A stretch of DNA of 39,341 nucleotides from Sporobacter termitidis (GCA_029267955.1 JAJUHI010000003.1:1-39341); one strand, 5' to 3'. Positions 9,234-21,540 are shown, numbered from the stretch's first letter. Made by a program: numbers and translations. Notes: generated by a model not told the origin, from the letters alone.

Positions 9234-9289
9234 AATCAGTACACATTCATGGCGCTGAGGGGAATCAATACACGTTGATGGCGCTGAAG
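9234..9289. repeat. Direct repeat: imperfect 27-base duplication of the speD 3' end
   Basis: Bases 9234-9260 and 9263-9289 match at 23 of 27 positions. The copy at 9263-9289 encodes the last residues and stop codon of speD (SAINVY then TGA). The copy at 9234-9260, just downstream of speD on the minus strand, would read SAMNVY and stop, in a different frame. The unit length is 29 bases. It lies in the speD-speA intergenic gap. Confidence 0.8.
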
Positions 9290-10029
9290 ATTTCAATCAT
9301 CTCTTTGCGGAGGAGGCTGCTTATTTGCAGGCGCGTCTTCGGCGGCAGCTCGTAGACGTCCGCGTTAAAGAGGTAATTCTGGAGATCCATTTCCTTGATG
9401 AGCATCTTTGTATGGAAAATGTTTGCCTGATACATGTTGATGTCGATGGTGTCGTACTTGGCCAGTATGGCGCTGTCGATGTAGTCCTGAATCGACGTGA
9501 TCGTATGGTCGATAAACAGCTTCTTGCCGTCGATATTGCGGGTAAAGCCCCGGACCCGGTAGTCCATGGTGATGATGTCCGAGTCGAAGCTGCCGATGAG
9601 ATAATCCAGGGTGGACAGGGGCGTGATGGCGCCGCAGGTGGTCACATCGATATCCACCCGGAAGGTGGCGATGGCGTTGTCGGGGTGGTATTCCGGATAG
9701 GTATGGACGGTGACGTGGCTCTTGTCCAGATGGGCCACCACCGTGTCGCCGCCCGCCTGGGCCAGCTGGGAGGGCTCGGCGATCAAAAAGGTCACGCTGG
9801 CCCCCTGGGGCTCATAATCCTGCTTGGAGATGTTGAGCACCGTGGCGCCGATCATCTCCGTCAGGTGGTACAGAATTTTTGTCAGGCGTTCGGAGTTGTA
9901 CTGCTCGCTGATATAGGCGATATAGTCCTTCTGAGCGCGCTCCGTCTTGGCGTAACAGACGTCGTAGATGTTGAAGCTTAGGGACTTTGTCAGATTGTTA
10001 AAGCCGTACAGGGTCAGTTTGTTTTCCAT
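9265..10029 (-). CDS. speD: S-adenosylmethionine decarboxylase proenzyme, E. coli-type
   Basis: This 254-residue pyruvoyl enzyme makes decarboxylated S-adenosylmethionine, the aminopropyl donor for SpeE. It matches the long, E. coli-like class: [17 protein letters not shown] contains the serine at which the chain cleaves itself to form the pyruvoyl group, and [29 protein letters not shown] and ANIFHTKML are conserved further on. The start is the ATG at 10027-10029, with AAAGGAG eight bases upstream; an earlier in-frame start 19 codons upstream lacks a ribosome site. It is the first protein gene of the polyamine operon, so it would respond first to the leader elements at 10051-10518. Confidence 0.94.
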   Translation of the reverse strand: MENKLTLYGFNNLTKSLSFNIYDVCYAKTERAQKDYIAYISEQYNSERLTKILYHLTEMIGATVLNISKQDYEPQGASVTFLIAEPSQLAQAGGDTVVAHLDKSHVTVHTYPEYHPDNAIATFRVDIDVTTCGAITPLSTLDYLIGSFDSDIITMDYRVRGFTRNIDGKKLFIDHTITSIQDYIDSAILAKYDTIDINMYQANIFHTKMLIKEMDLQNYLFNADVYELPPKTRLQISSLLRKEMIEIFSAINVY

Positions 10030-10050
10030 AACGGATGCTCCTTTGACTAG

Positions 10051-10100
10051 AAAAATAACGCCCAAGCGCTTATGGCGGAAGACCACAACACACTTGAGCG
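10051..10100 (-). terminator. Terminator-like hairpin in the speD leader (possible attenuator)
   Basis: On the minus strand CGCTCAAG (10093-10100) pairs with CTTGGGCG (10059-10066), 8 bp including one G-T pair, with a 26-base loop. It is followed by TTATTTTT. The speD ribosome site begins only about 10 bases later. It could end the upstream RNA or control read-through into the polyamine operon. Confidence 0.5.
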
Positions 10101-10204
10101 ATTATCATTGGAAATGTTTTATTTATATACGAATTTAAAAACTCGTTTTATTTATTCATTTCACCCGTATCAGAGTCTATATAGCAAGAATTACTTTTAC
10201 TACT

Positions 10205-10483
10205 CTTATTGATTTTTCACAAGTGTGTATGGCTTCTCGCAGAACACAAGCTCCGGCAAAGCCAAGGTTTTGGGTACCCCAACTTATAAAATTCAGCGGC
10301 GTGTGTGACACGCAACGCAGTGCACGGGGAGCGGCAATGCTGCCGTGCGCAATCAATAAGGCAACGAAAGTTGCCATTTCGGCATTTGACCCGGCTGTCC
10401 GTCCGGCCTTTGATGAAAATATAAAAGCTTTTGCTTTATATTTTCACGGTCAAAAATTCTGTGCTATGATCGTTTAATTAACA
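10205..10483 (-). ncRNA. Candidate structured RNA upstream of speD (family unknown; raiA motif considered)
   Basis: The 560-base gap between speD and the ABC importer holds no convincing protein gene; a 66-codon open frame across it looks accidental. On the minus strand CTTATTGATT (10351-10360) pairs perfectly with AATCAATAAG (10205-10214), closing a 156-base domain. Inside are stems GCACGG/CCGTGC (10343-10348 with 10322-10327), GCGTGT/ACACGC (10308-10313 with 10299-10304) and TTGGG/CCCAA (10278-10282 with 10270-10274). Upstream are GGCAAC/GTTGCC (10370-10375 with 10360-10365) and an AT-rich 13-bp hairpin (10415-10445). A near-consensus promoter at 10490-10518 would start the RNA near 10483. 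The 3' end is unclear. The size and clostridial context suggest the raiA class, but I could not confirm this. Confidence 0.6.
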
Positions 10484-10489
10484 GAACGC

Positions 10490-10518
10490 ATACTAACATA
10501 TTACCGCGGCGATGTCAA
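10490..10518 (-). promoter_or_regulatory. Strong sigma-A-type promoter for the structured RNA and possibly speD
   Basis: On the minus strand a perfect TTGACA (10513-10518) is 17 bases from TAGTAT (10490-10495). Transcription would begin near 10483, about 450 bases before the speD start. No equally good promoter is visible closer to speD. Confidence 0.7.
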
Positions 10519-10590
10519 TATGAACGCCTATTAGTTATATGCCGATTCTGCACTCTGATACATCAGAAGATGCTAAAAAGGTAAGGAGCC

Positions 10591-11334
10591 TCAGCCGTTG
10601 AGGAAACGGGACAAAAAGTCCTTTGTCTCCTGGCGGGAGGGGTTGATGAAAATCTGCTCGGGCGTCCCTTCCTCGCAGATGACGCCGTCGTTCATGAAGA
10701 CCACGTGGCTGGACACATCTCTGGCAAAAGCCATTTCGTGGGTGACGATGATCATGGTCAGGCCCTCTTTTGCAAGGGTCCGCATGACGGATAACACCTC
10801 GCCCACCATCTGGGGGTCCAGCGCCGAGGTGGGCTCGTCAAACAGCAGGATCTCCGGCTCCATGGCCAGCGCCCGGGCGATGGCCACCCGCTGTTTCTGG
10901 CCGCCGGAGAGCTGCCGGGGCTTGGCGTTGATATAGGGCGACATGCCCACCTTTTCCAGATAGTTAAGGGCTGTCTGCCGGGCGGTGTTCTTGTCCTGCT
11001 TTAGAACCTTTGTCGTGCCGATCATGCAGTTTTTCAGCGCCGTCATGTTGGAAAACAGGTTAAAGCTCTGGAACACCATGCCGACCTTTGCCCGGTAGGC
11101 CGGGACATCAAACCGGCCGGCGGTGATGTCTTTCCCGTGGAAAAGGATTTCGCCGCCGGTGGGCGTTTCAAGCAGGTTGATGCACCGCAGCAGCGTCGAC
11201 TTACCGGAGCCGGACGCGCCGATGATGCAGATAACGTCGCCCTTATTGACGGAAAAGTTGATATCCTTCAAGACAACGTTTTTGCCGAAGGTTTTGCTGA
11301 GATGGCGGATCTCAAGGAGCTTCTCAGTACTCAC
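10591..11334 (-). CDS. Polar amino acid ABC transporter ATP-binding protein (GlnQ/ArtP-like)
   Basis: This 247-residue ATPase drives the importer encoded upstream. It has Walker [12 protein letters not shown] near residue 38, the Q-loop [11 protein letters not shown], the signature [15 protein letters not shown], Walker [13 protein letters not shown] and the switch [11 protein letters not shown]. These together are typical of the polar amino-acid uptake family. I choose GTG at 11332-11334, preceded by GGAGGG seven bases upstream; it overlaps the permease end by 11 bases. The open frame continues upstream only as a shadow of the permease gene. Confidence 0.93.
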   Translation of the reverse strand: MSTEKLLEIRHLSKTFGKNVVLKDINFSVNKGDVICIIGASGSGKSTLLRCINLLETPTGGEILFHGKDITAGRFDVPAYRAKVGMVFQSFNLFSNMTALKNCMIGTTKVLKQDKNTARQTALNYLEKVGMSPYINAKPRQLSGGQKQRVAIARALAMEPEILLFDEPTSALDPQMVGEVLSVMRTLAKEGLTMIIVTHEMAFARDVSSHVVFMNDGVICEEGTPEQIFINPSRQETKDFLSRFLNG

Positions 11335-12130
11335 CTCTCGTCCCTCCGTTTCTGCCGAGGAATTTATACATGCCGCTGGTGTGGGCCAGCGTATCGGTGG
11401 TGGCCAGGTCGTAGTTTTTGGGGCCGTCCATCCGCCGTTCAAACCAGCGCAGCAGCTGGGAGAAGAACACGGTCATAATCAGGTACATGGCCATGGTGAC
11501 GGTATACGTCTCAAAGTAGATGTAATAGGTGCCGGAGACGGATTTGGACGTGAAGAACAGCTCCACCACGCTGATGACCGAGAGGACGCAGGTGTCCTTG
11601 ATGTTGATGATCAGGTTGTTGCCGATCTGGGGCATGATGTTCCGCAGCGCCTGGGGCAGGATAACGTACAGCATCGTTTGAAAGTGCGTCATACCGATGG
11701 CCTTGGCGCCCTCCGTCTGCCCCTCGTCAATGGACAGGATGCCGCCGCGCACTGTTTCGGCCATGTAGGCGCCGGTGTTGATGGAGACGATGAAAAAGGC
11801 GGCAAACCACATGGTCATGTCAATGCCGAACAGTATCGCCGAGCCGTAATAAATGAACATGGCCTGCGCCATCATCGGCGTCCCGCGGAAGACCTCCACA
11901 TAGACGTTGAGGATCAGCCGGACAAGCCACAGGACGCTTTTCTTGACGGCGCTGTCGTTTTTGGAGACGGGTATCGTCTGGATGACGCCCACGATAAACC
12001 CGATGATGCATCCAAAGAACGTACCCACCACGGCGATGATCAGGGTCGTCCCCGCCCCGCGCAGGAGGGACCCGCCGTAGTTTTGCAGTATAAAGAGGAT
12101 CCGGCCTAAAAAATCGGACGGCAGAGACAT
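11324..12130 (-). CDS. Polar amino acid ABC transporter permease
   Basis: This 268-residue membrane protein has about five membrane segments and the EAA-like coupling loop of HisM/GlnP permeases, seen as [22 protein letters not shown]-type sequence ([11 protein letters not shown] near residue 140). [11 protein letters not shown] near residue 95 is a hallmark of polar amino-acid permeases. It probably works as a homodimer because only one permease gene is present. AAAGGG precedes the ATG. Confidence 0.93.
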   Translation of the reverse strand: MSLPSDFLGRILFILQNYGGSLLRGAGTTLIIAVVGTFFGCIIGFIVGVIQTIPVSKNDSAVKKSVLWLVRLILNVYVEVFRGTPMMAQAMFIYYGSAILFGIDMTMWFAAFFIVSINTGAYMAETVRGGILSIDEGQTEGAKAIGMTHFQTMLYVILPQALRNIMPQIGNNLIINIKDTCVLSVISVVELFFTSKSVSGTYYIYFETYTVTMAMYLIMTVFFSQLLRWFERRMDGPKNYDLATTDTLAHTSGMYKFLGRNGGTRGEY

Positions 12131-12153
12131 ACGGTCACCCTTTCAAGAAGTTA

Positions 12154-12179
12154 TGGGGGAGCAGCATGCCGCTCCCCCA
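12154..12179 (-). terminator. Intercistronic hairpin after the binding-protein gene
   Basis: TGGGGGAGC (12154-12162) and GCTCCCCCA (12171-12179) form a perfect 9-bp stem with an 8-base loop. No T run follows on the minus strand. Hairpins at this place, between a binding-protein gene and its permease, commonly protect or partly terminate the message so that more binding protein is made. Confidence 0.65.
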
Positions 12180-12195
12180 ACAGTTTTCGCTATCG

Positions 12196-13086
12196 TTATT
12201 CGGACAGGGGCTGGACCTTGATGGCTTCGTTCATCATGCGCACAAAGTCATCCGGGGTCAGTGTGGCGAGGGCTTCGTTGAGCAGGTCCTTAAGCTCGGT
12301 GTTGCCCTTTCTCAGCGAGATGCCGATGTTGATTTCCTCTTCGGACACCTCAAAGTTGTCCTCGGAACCCGTAAAGTTGAGAAGCTTCATATTGGGATAA
12401 ACCATCAGGGCGGCCAGCGCCGTGGGCTCGTCGGTGACGACAATGTTGCACTTGCCGGAATCCAAGGCCACCAGCATGGCGGCGGTGGTCTCCATGGCGG
12501 GCAGAATCTTGGCGTCCTTGATCTGCGGCAGGCACTCGTCGTACCAGACCGTGTTGATCTGGGAGGTGCAGGTGGCGCCCGCCAGGTCCGAAAGGCCTTT
12601 CGCGTTGGCATACGGCGAGTCCGCGGTGGTCAGCGCCACGATGGAGGCGTAATAATACGGGGTTGTGAAGTCCATGGTCTCAAGGCGCTCGGCGGTGATG
12701 GACTGGCCGCAGATGCCCACGTCAACCTTGCCGGACTGAACGGCCAGGGGGATGCTGTCCCAGTCCATCTTGTGGATTTCCAGCTTGTAGCCGATTTTTT
12801 CGGCCAGGTACTTGGCCATCATGACGTCATAGCCGTAGGCGTAGTCGGTGCTCTGGTAAATCGGCACGGCGCCGTTGGCGTCCGTCGACTGCGTCCAGTT
12901 GTAGGGCGCGTAGGCGCACTCCATGGCCACGCGGAGGACCTTTTCTTCACTGGGCTGCGCGTCGGCGGGCTCAGACGCGGCGGGGGAGGCCGTGTCGGCA
13001 GCCGGCGGCGTTTCAGCTTTCGGCGCGCAGGCAGCGATCCCGAAAACAAGAACCAGCGCCAGGAGCAGGGAAAGCAGTTTTTTCAT
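12196..13086 (-). CDS. Amino acid ABC transporter substrate-binding lipoprotein
   Basis: This 296-residue protein begins with a lipoprotein signal, MKKLLSLLLALVLVFGIAAC, with Cys20 as the likely lipid-bearing residue. A low-complexity Ala/Pro/Ser linker to about residue 45 follows, then a family-3 (polar amino acid) binding fold. MDWDSIPLAVQSGKVDVGI and MDFTTPYY are typical motifs. The protein captures the substrate outside the membrane and hands it to the permease. The exact amino acid is not clear. The ATG at 13084-13086 follows AAGGATGG by eight bases. It heads a three-gene importer transcript. Confidence 0.94.
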   Translation of the reverse strand: MKKLLSLLLALVLVFGIAACAPKAETPPAADTASPAASEPADAQPSEEKVLRVAMECAYAPYNWTQSTDANGAVPIYQSTDYAYGYDVMMAKYLAEKIGYKLEIHKMDWDSIPLAVQSGKVDVGICGQSITAERLETMDFTTPYYYASIVALTTADSPYANAKGLSDLAGATCTSQINTVWYDECLPQIKDAKILPAMETTAAMLVALDSGKCNIVVTDEPTALAALMVYPNMKLLNFTGSEDNFEVSEEEINIGISLRKGNTELKDLLNEALATLTPDDFVRMMNEAIKVQPLSE

Positions 13087-13142
13087 TACGATTACCATCC
13101 TTCGTAGAAACTTTTTTACTTTAACAGACGATAGTTGCATTC

Positions 13143-13171
13143 ATTTTAACATCCGACGGCGGACTGCGCAA
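13143..13171 (-). promoter_or_regulatory. Sigma-A-type promoter of the amino acid importer
   Basis: On the minus strand TTGCGC (13166-13171) is 17 bases from TAAAAT (13143-13148). The predicted leader to the lipoprotein ATG is about 50 bases. The -35 element is weak. Confidence 0.5.
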
Positions 13172-13318
13172 TAACCAAGTTGACGCCCGCCCGCAGAAAA
13201 TCAGCTTAACTACCGATACGCCCGGAGGGACGCCCGGCGCCCCCGCGCATACAATGGAGTGTGCCGGCGCCGGAAGGGTGCGGCGAAGATTGCTGCCTTG
13301 CAGCGGAAGGGGAGTTTA

Positions 13319-13819
13319 ATGAGCTGGTTTTTAACGCACAGGTCGGCCTCGTACATAAAGCGGCTGTATGGGAAAAAGCCCGATGCCAAAGCGGATATCC
13401 GGGGGAGCGGCGCCTACCGGGACATTGTCGGAACCGCCGAGTTTTATCAGACGGGAGACGGCGTGCTCGTCAGCGTGGAGGTGACCGGGCTGCCGAGCCA
13501 GTCGGGGCCGTGTGGGGGCGGCATTTTTGCCCTCCATCTCCACGAGGGCGCGCCCTGCGCCGGGACGCCTGACGACCCCTATGCCGATGTGGGCGGGCAT
13601 TATAACCCCGGCGGCTGCCCGCACCCCCATCATGCCGGAGACCTGCCGCCGCTCTTTGAGACGAAGGGGCGGGCCTTCATGGTTGTGCTGACGGGGCGCT
13701 TTAAGGTGGCGGACATCATCGGCCGGTCGGTGATCATCCACGCCGGCCCGGACGATTTTACCTCCCAGCCCGCCGGCAACGCCGGCAGGAAAATCGCCTG
13801 CGGCGTTATCCGCAGATAA
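13319..13819 (+). CDS. Cu/Zn superoxide dismutase-like protein, no signal peptide
   Basis: This 166-residue protein has the Cu/Zn superoxide dismutase layout. Copper ligands are His73 and His75 in LHLHEG, the bridging His94 in GGHYNP, and His141 in IIHAGPDD. Zinc ligands would be His102 or His104, His105 and Asp108 in HPHHAGDLP. Cys80 and Cys161 match the family disulfide. The active-site arginine before ACGVI is replaced: GNAGRKIAC places lysine at the usual arginine position, with arginine one residue earlier. No signal peptide is visible, so it would be cytoplasmic, unlike most bacterial relatives. The ATG follows AAGGGGAG; an open frame extends 20 codons upstream without a ribosome site. 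Confidence 0.85.
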   Translation: MSWFLTHRSASYIKRLYGKKPDAKADIRGSGAYRDIVGTAEFYQTGDGVLVSVEVTGLPSQSGPCGGGIFALHLHEGAPCAGTPDDPYADVGGHYNPGGCPHPHHAGDLPPLFETKGRAFMVVLTGRFKVADIIGRSVIIHAGPDDFTSQPAGNAGRKIACGVIRR

Positions 13820-13822
13820 GGT

Positions 13823-13907
13823 GAAAGATTCTTCGCCGAAGGGCTCAGAAGGAAGGCGCTGTAGGCCGCCCGCGCTTCTGAGGGGCAGGAGCCCCGAAGA
13901 ATCTTTC
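13823..13907. repeat. Long imperfect palindrome, REP-like element or bidirectional terminator
   Basis: GAAAGATTCTTCG (13823-13835) and CGAAGAATCTTTC (13895-13907) are perfect 13-base inverted arms. Inside, CTCAGAAG (13844-13851) pairs with CTTCTGAG (13875-13882) and GCGC (13856-13859) with GCGC (13872-13875 in part). The element fills the gap between convergent genes, four bases after the superoxide dismutase stop and five bases beyond the gltD stop. On the plus strand it is followed by GGTTTTATTTC. It is larger than a normal terminator and resembles dispersed palindromic repeats. Confidence 0.7.
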
Positions 13908-13911
13908 GGTT

Positions 13912-15369
13912 TTATTTCTCCGCCAGATACCGGGCCACGGCGTCGGCCGCGCCGCGGCCTTCCTTGATGGCCCAGACCACAAGGCTCTGGCCGCGCCGGG
14001 CGTCGCCCGCGGCGAAGACGCCGTCCAGATTCGTCGCGTAGCTGTCTTCCGGCGCGCTGATGTTGCCGCGCTGGTCCTGATTTAGGCCCAGCTCGCGGAT
14101 GACGGTGTCCTCGGGCCCCAAAAAGCCCATGGCGATCAGGACAAGCTGCGCCGGCCAGACCTTTTCCGTGCCGGGGACCTCCTGCATCTTGCCGCTGCTC
14201 CAGTCCACCTCCACGGTGTGCAGGGCCTTGACATTGCCCGCCCCGTCGCACTCGATTTTCTTTGTCGTCAGGCAGAAGTTTCTGGGGTCCTTGCCGAAAA
14301 GCTCGATGGCCTCCTCCTGCCCGTAATCGGTTTTAAAGGTCTTGGGCCACTGGGGCCACGGGTTATTATCGGTCCGGCCGACAGGGGCCGGCGGCATGAT
14401 TTCCAGCTGGTTTACCGACCGGCAGCCGTGGCGGATGGCGGTGGCCACGCAGTCGGTGCCCGTGTCGCCGCCGCCGATGACGATAACGTCTTTATCCTTG
14501 GCGGAGATATAATTGCCGTCGGCGAAATTTGAGGCCAGAAGGCTTTTTGTGCTGGCCGCCAGGAAATCAACGGCGAAATAGATGCCCTTGCAGTCTCTGC
14601 CCGGGACGGAGACGTCCCGCGGCTTCTTTGCGCCGATGCACAGAACGACCGCGTCAAATTCCTTTCGGAGGTCCGCGGCGGTGATGTCCCGGCCGATTTC
14701 CACGCCCGTTTTAAACACCACGCCCTCCGCCTGCATCAGGCGGATGCGCCGGTCGACAATCTGCTTCTCCAGCTTCATGTTGGGGATGCCGTACATGAGC
14801 AGGCCGCCCGGCCGGTCGTCCTTTTCAAAGACGGTGACCGAATGCCCCAGCTTGTTGAGCCTGTCGGCGCAGGCCAGGCCCGAGGGCCCGGAGCCGACGA
14901 CGGCCACCGTCTTGCCGGTCCGCGCCTTCGGCGGGTTGGGGACGACCCAGCCCATCTCAAAGGCGTGCTCGATGATGGCGCGCTCGTTCTGCCGGGTGGC
15001 CACGGCCTCGTCCGTCAGCCCCAGCGTACAGGAGCCCTCGCAGAGGGCGGGGCACACGCGGGAGGTAAACTCCGGAAAGCTGGAGGTTTTCATCAAGCGG
15101 CGGTAGGCCTTCTCGTACATGCCGTTGTAAAGAAGCTCGTTCCATTCGGGGATGAGGTTGTGGAGCGGACAGCCGGAGGCGGTGCCACCCAGCATCAGGC
15201 CCATCTGGCAGAAGGCGGTGCCGCAGTCCATGCAGCGGGCGCTCTGCTCCCTCAGCTTGTCAATGGGCATGACGGTGTGGAAGTCGTTCCAGTCGCGCAC
15301 GCGCTCGCGCACCGGCCGGTTTGGCGCCGTTTCCCGCTTGTATTCCATAAATCCTGTCGGTTTTGCCAT
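13912..15369 (-). CDS. gltD: Glutamate synthase small (beta) subunit
   Basis: This 485-residue flavoprotein passes electrons from NADPH through FAD to the large subunit. The amino-terminal iron-sulfur domain carries [22 protein letters not shown] and [11 protein letters not shown]. The FAD loop is [15 protein letters not shown] near residue 156 and the NADPH loop is [12 protein letters not shown] near 300. The carboxy-terminal FAD motif is [14 protein letters not shown]. The length is normal. It follows gltB by 12 bases, and its AGGAGG site overlaps the gltB stop codon. Confidence 0.97.
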   Translation of the reverse strand: MAKPTGFMEYKRETAPNRPVRERVRDWNDFHTVMPIDKLREQSARCMDCGTAFCQMGLMLGGTASGCPLHNLIPEWNELLYNGMYEKAYRRLMKTSSFPEFTSRVCPALCEGSCTLGLTDEAVATRQNERAIIEHAFEMGWVVPNPPKARTGKTVAVVGSGPSGLACADRLNKLGHSVTVFEKDDRPGGLLMYGIPNMKLEKQIVDRRIRLMQAEGVVFKTGVEIGRDITAADLRKEFDAVVLCIGAKKPRDVSVPGRDCKGIYFAVDFLAASTKSLLASNFADGNYISAKDKDVIVIGGGDTGTDCVATAIRHGCRSVNQLEIMPPAPVGRTDNNPWPQWPKTFKTDYGQEEAIELFGKDPRNFCLTTKKIECDGAGNVKALHTVEVDWSSGKMQEVPGTEKVWPAQLVLIAMGFLGPEDTVIRELGLNQDQRGNISAPEDSYATNLDGVFAAGDARRGQSLVVWAIKEGRGAADAVARYLAEK

Positions 15370-15381
15370 GATGGTGCCCTC

Positions 15382-19956
<4,575 letters not shown>

Positions 19957-20021
19957 AGAACCAGTCCTTTCAAAATGTCGGCTTTCCCGTGAAGGACCCA
20001 TGTGAGTTCCCTGAAAAGGAT

Positions 20022-20083
20022 AAAAAAACAGTATGATATCAAGCTGGCCCGCCCGCATTGCCGGACCAGCAAAATATCATACT
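20022..20083 (-). terminator. Intrinsic terminator in the gltB leader (attenuator or end of holB-ricT transcript)
   Basis: On the minus strand AGTATGATAT (20074-20083) pairs with ATATCATACT (20030-20039), and GCTGG (20066-20070) with CCAGC (20043-20047). Seven consecutive T residues (20022-20028) follow. It lies 155 bases after the ricT stop, but also downstream of the predicted gltB promoter at 20130-20158. Thus gltB transcripts from that promoter would have to read through it. Confidence 0.8.
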
Positions 20084-20129
20084 CCCCATTGAGTTCTTCA
20101 GTTTTTATATTTAAAGTGTGCTGTATGCT

Positions 20130-20169
20130 ATTTTAAGATATTTGCAAGTGTTTTGCAACACCCTTGCAA
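20130..20169 (-). promoter_or_regulatory. gltBD promoter with three TTGCAA boxes spaced 11 bases apart
   Basis: TTGCAA occurs at 20142-20147, 20153-20158 and 20164-20169, one per 11 bases, about one helical turn. On the minus strand the middle box serves as a -35 element, 17 bases from TAAAAT (20130-20135). The 28-base block is close to a dyad. This looks like a regulator-binding site overlapping a promoter. The predicted start of transcription is near 20122. Confidence 0.65.
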
Positions 20170-20246
20170 AAATTAATTTAAAATGCCATAAATTACTGGT
20201 AACAGAGGACCTGTTATGAGACAATATAACAACGATATTGCATTAT

Positions 20247-21464
20247 TTACGATTCGGGGCTTGGCGTGGGCTGGGCGCCCGCCGGTTTTTGGCCGGAATT
20301 CTTGCTGCGGCTTCTGCCGCCCCTATGGTGGCGCTTCGGCCGTTTTGCCGCCGCGCCGTTGCCGCCGGAAGCCTGTGTCGCCGTTTCCTTGGCCGGGGCC
20401 GGCTGCTTTTTCTCCGCTTTCTGCTGCTTGGAGACGTTCTTCCCGCGCTTTTTGTCGCTTTTCTGCTGCGGCGGCTGCTCGGGCCTTTTCTGGGGTTTCG
20501 GCGGCGCCGGCTGCGGGTGCAAAACGGGCTCCGGCTCCGGTTCGGCGTCAGGCAGGGGGCTCGGCTCCGGCGCGGGCCGCGGCTTTTCAATAAAGCCGGC
20601 CTCCTCCAGCCGGCCCTCGGCTTTGGCGGCGATATACTCGGCCCGGCGGGCCTTGCCGCCCAAGATGTCCAGCTCGTCGAAGGAAAAGGTCTTCAGCGTC
20701 GTATCCAGACCGTCCTCCAGGCGCACCTTGGCCTGTCCGCGCAGGAGGTTGACGCTGATGACCGAGCCTTTGCCGGCGGGGGTGTCCACAAAAGCGTCCA
20801 CCTTGGGCGCTTTTTTCACCAGATCCTCGTAGGCGTGCTCCTCGTATTTCAGGCAGCACATGAGCCGGCCGCAGGTGCCGGAAATTTTGACCGGGTTGAG
20901 GGACAGGCCCTGGGTTTTCGCCATTTTGATGGAGACGGGGTGGAACTCGTCCAAAAACTGCGAGCAGCAGAAGGGCTTGCCGCAGATGCCGAGGCCGCCC
21001 AGCATTCTGGCCTCGTCCCGGACGCCGATCTGGCGCAGCTCGATGCGCGTTTTGAACATGGCGGCAAGGTCCTTGACCAGCTCCCGGAAGTCGACGCGGC
21101 CGTCCGAGGTGAAAAAGAAGAGGATCTTGTTGCCTTCAAAGCTGAACTCCACGTCTACCAGCTTCATGTCCAGCTTGTGCTCGGCGATTTTCTTCTGGCA
21201 GAATTCAAAGGCTTCGGCCTCCCGGGCCTTGTTGTCCTCGGCCCGTCTCTGGTCCTCCGGCGTGGCGATGCGGATCACCGGCCGCAGGGGCGGTATGATG
21301 GCCGTGTCCTCCACCATGTGGTTGCCATAGGTGCAGTAGGCGTATTCCAGGCCCTTTGACGTTTCGACGATGACGTTGGTGTTGGAGGGTATTGTCAATC
21401 CCGCGGGATCAAAAAAGTATACTTTTCCTTTATTTTTAAAACGTGCGCTGATAACCTCAATCAT
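20247..21464 (-). CDS. ricT: PSP1-domain protein RicT/YaaT with long basic C-terminal tail
   Basis: This 405-residue protein belongs to the PSP1 family. In Bacillus, RicT (YaaT) works with RicA and RicF in an iron-sulfur-containing complex that affects RNase Y processing, sporulation and biofilm formation. The conserved core covers about residues 1-275, with FCCSQFLDEFHPVSIKMAK and SGTCGRLMCCLKYEE; the paired cysteines are the expected cluster ligands. The last 120 residues are low-complexity, rich in Pro, Glu, then Lys/Gln/Arg, and absent from the Bacillus protein. I choose the second ATG at 21462-21464, with GAGG seven bases upstream. It follows holB by 76 bases, as in many Firmicutes. Confidence 0.92.
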   Translation of the reverse strand: MIEVISARFKNKGKVYFFDPAGLTIPSNTNVIVETSKGLEYAYCTYGNHMVEDTAIIPPLRPVIRIATPEDQRRAEDNKAREAEAFEFCQKKIAEHKLDMKLVDVEFSFEGNKILFFFTSDGRVDFRELVKDLAAMFKTRIELRQIGVRDEARMLGGLGICGKPFCCSQFLDEFHPVSIKMAKTQGLSLNPVKISGTCGRLMCCLKYEEHAYEDLVKKAPKVDAFVDTPAGKGSVISVNLLRGQAKVRLEDGLDTTLKTFSFDELDILGGKARRAEYIAAKAEGRLEEAGFIEKPRPAPEPSPLPDAEPEPEPVLHPQPAPPKPQKRPEQPPQQKSDKKRGKNVSKQQKAEKKQPAPAKETATQASGGNGAAAKRPKRHHRGGRSRSKNSGQKPAGAQPTPSPES

Positions 21465-21498
21465 GTTGTTCCTCATTTCAAGTCGGCGGGGAATGCCC

Positions 21499-21537
21499 GC
21501 GACTCTATTTTCATGCCGGCGGCTCTATTTTAGAGCC
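21499..21537. repeat. Small intergenic repeat and hairpin between holB and ricT
   Basis: GCGACTCTATTTT (21499-21511) is repeated with one change as GCGGCTCTATTTT (21519-21531). The second copy also forms a perfect 7-bp hairpin, GGCTCTA with TAGAGCC (21521-21537). No T run follows on either strand, so it is not a clear terminator. Confidence 0.6.
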
Positions 21538-21540
21538 GTA

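Noticed and set aside
10177-10377. A 66-codon minus-strand open frame between speD and the ABC importer.
   Set aside because: Its start has no clear ribosome site, and the bases are explained by perfect helices (10205-10360). Treated as an accidental frame across a structured RNA.
10465-10470. TATGAT on the plus strand, possible promoter pointing toward 10590.
   Set aside because: The -35 element is poor and no plus-strand gene follows; the ABC importer genes there run on the minus strand.
20052-20102. A 16-codon leader-peptide-like frame over the gltB leader hairpin.
   Set aside because: It has no ribosome site and no enrichment of glutamate or glutamine codons, so peptide-based attenuation is not supported.
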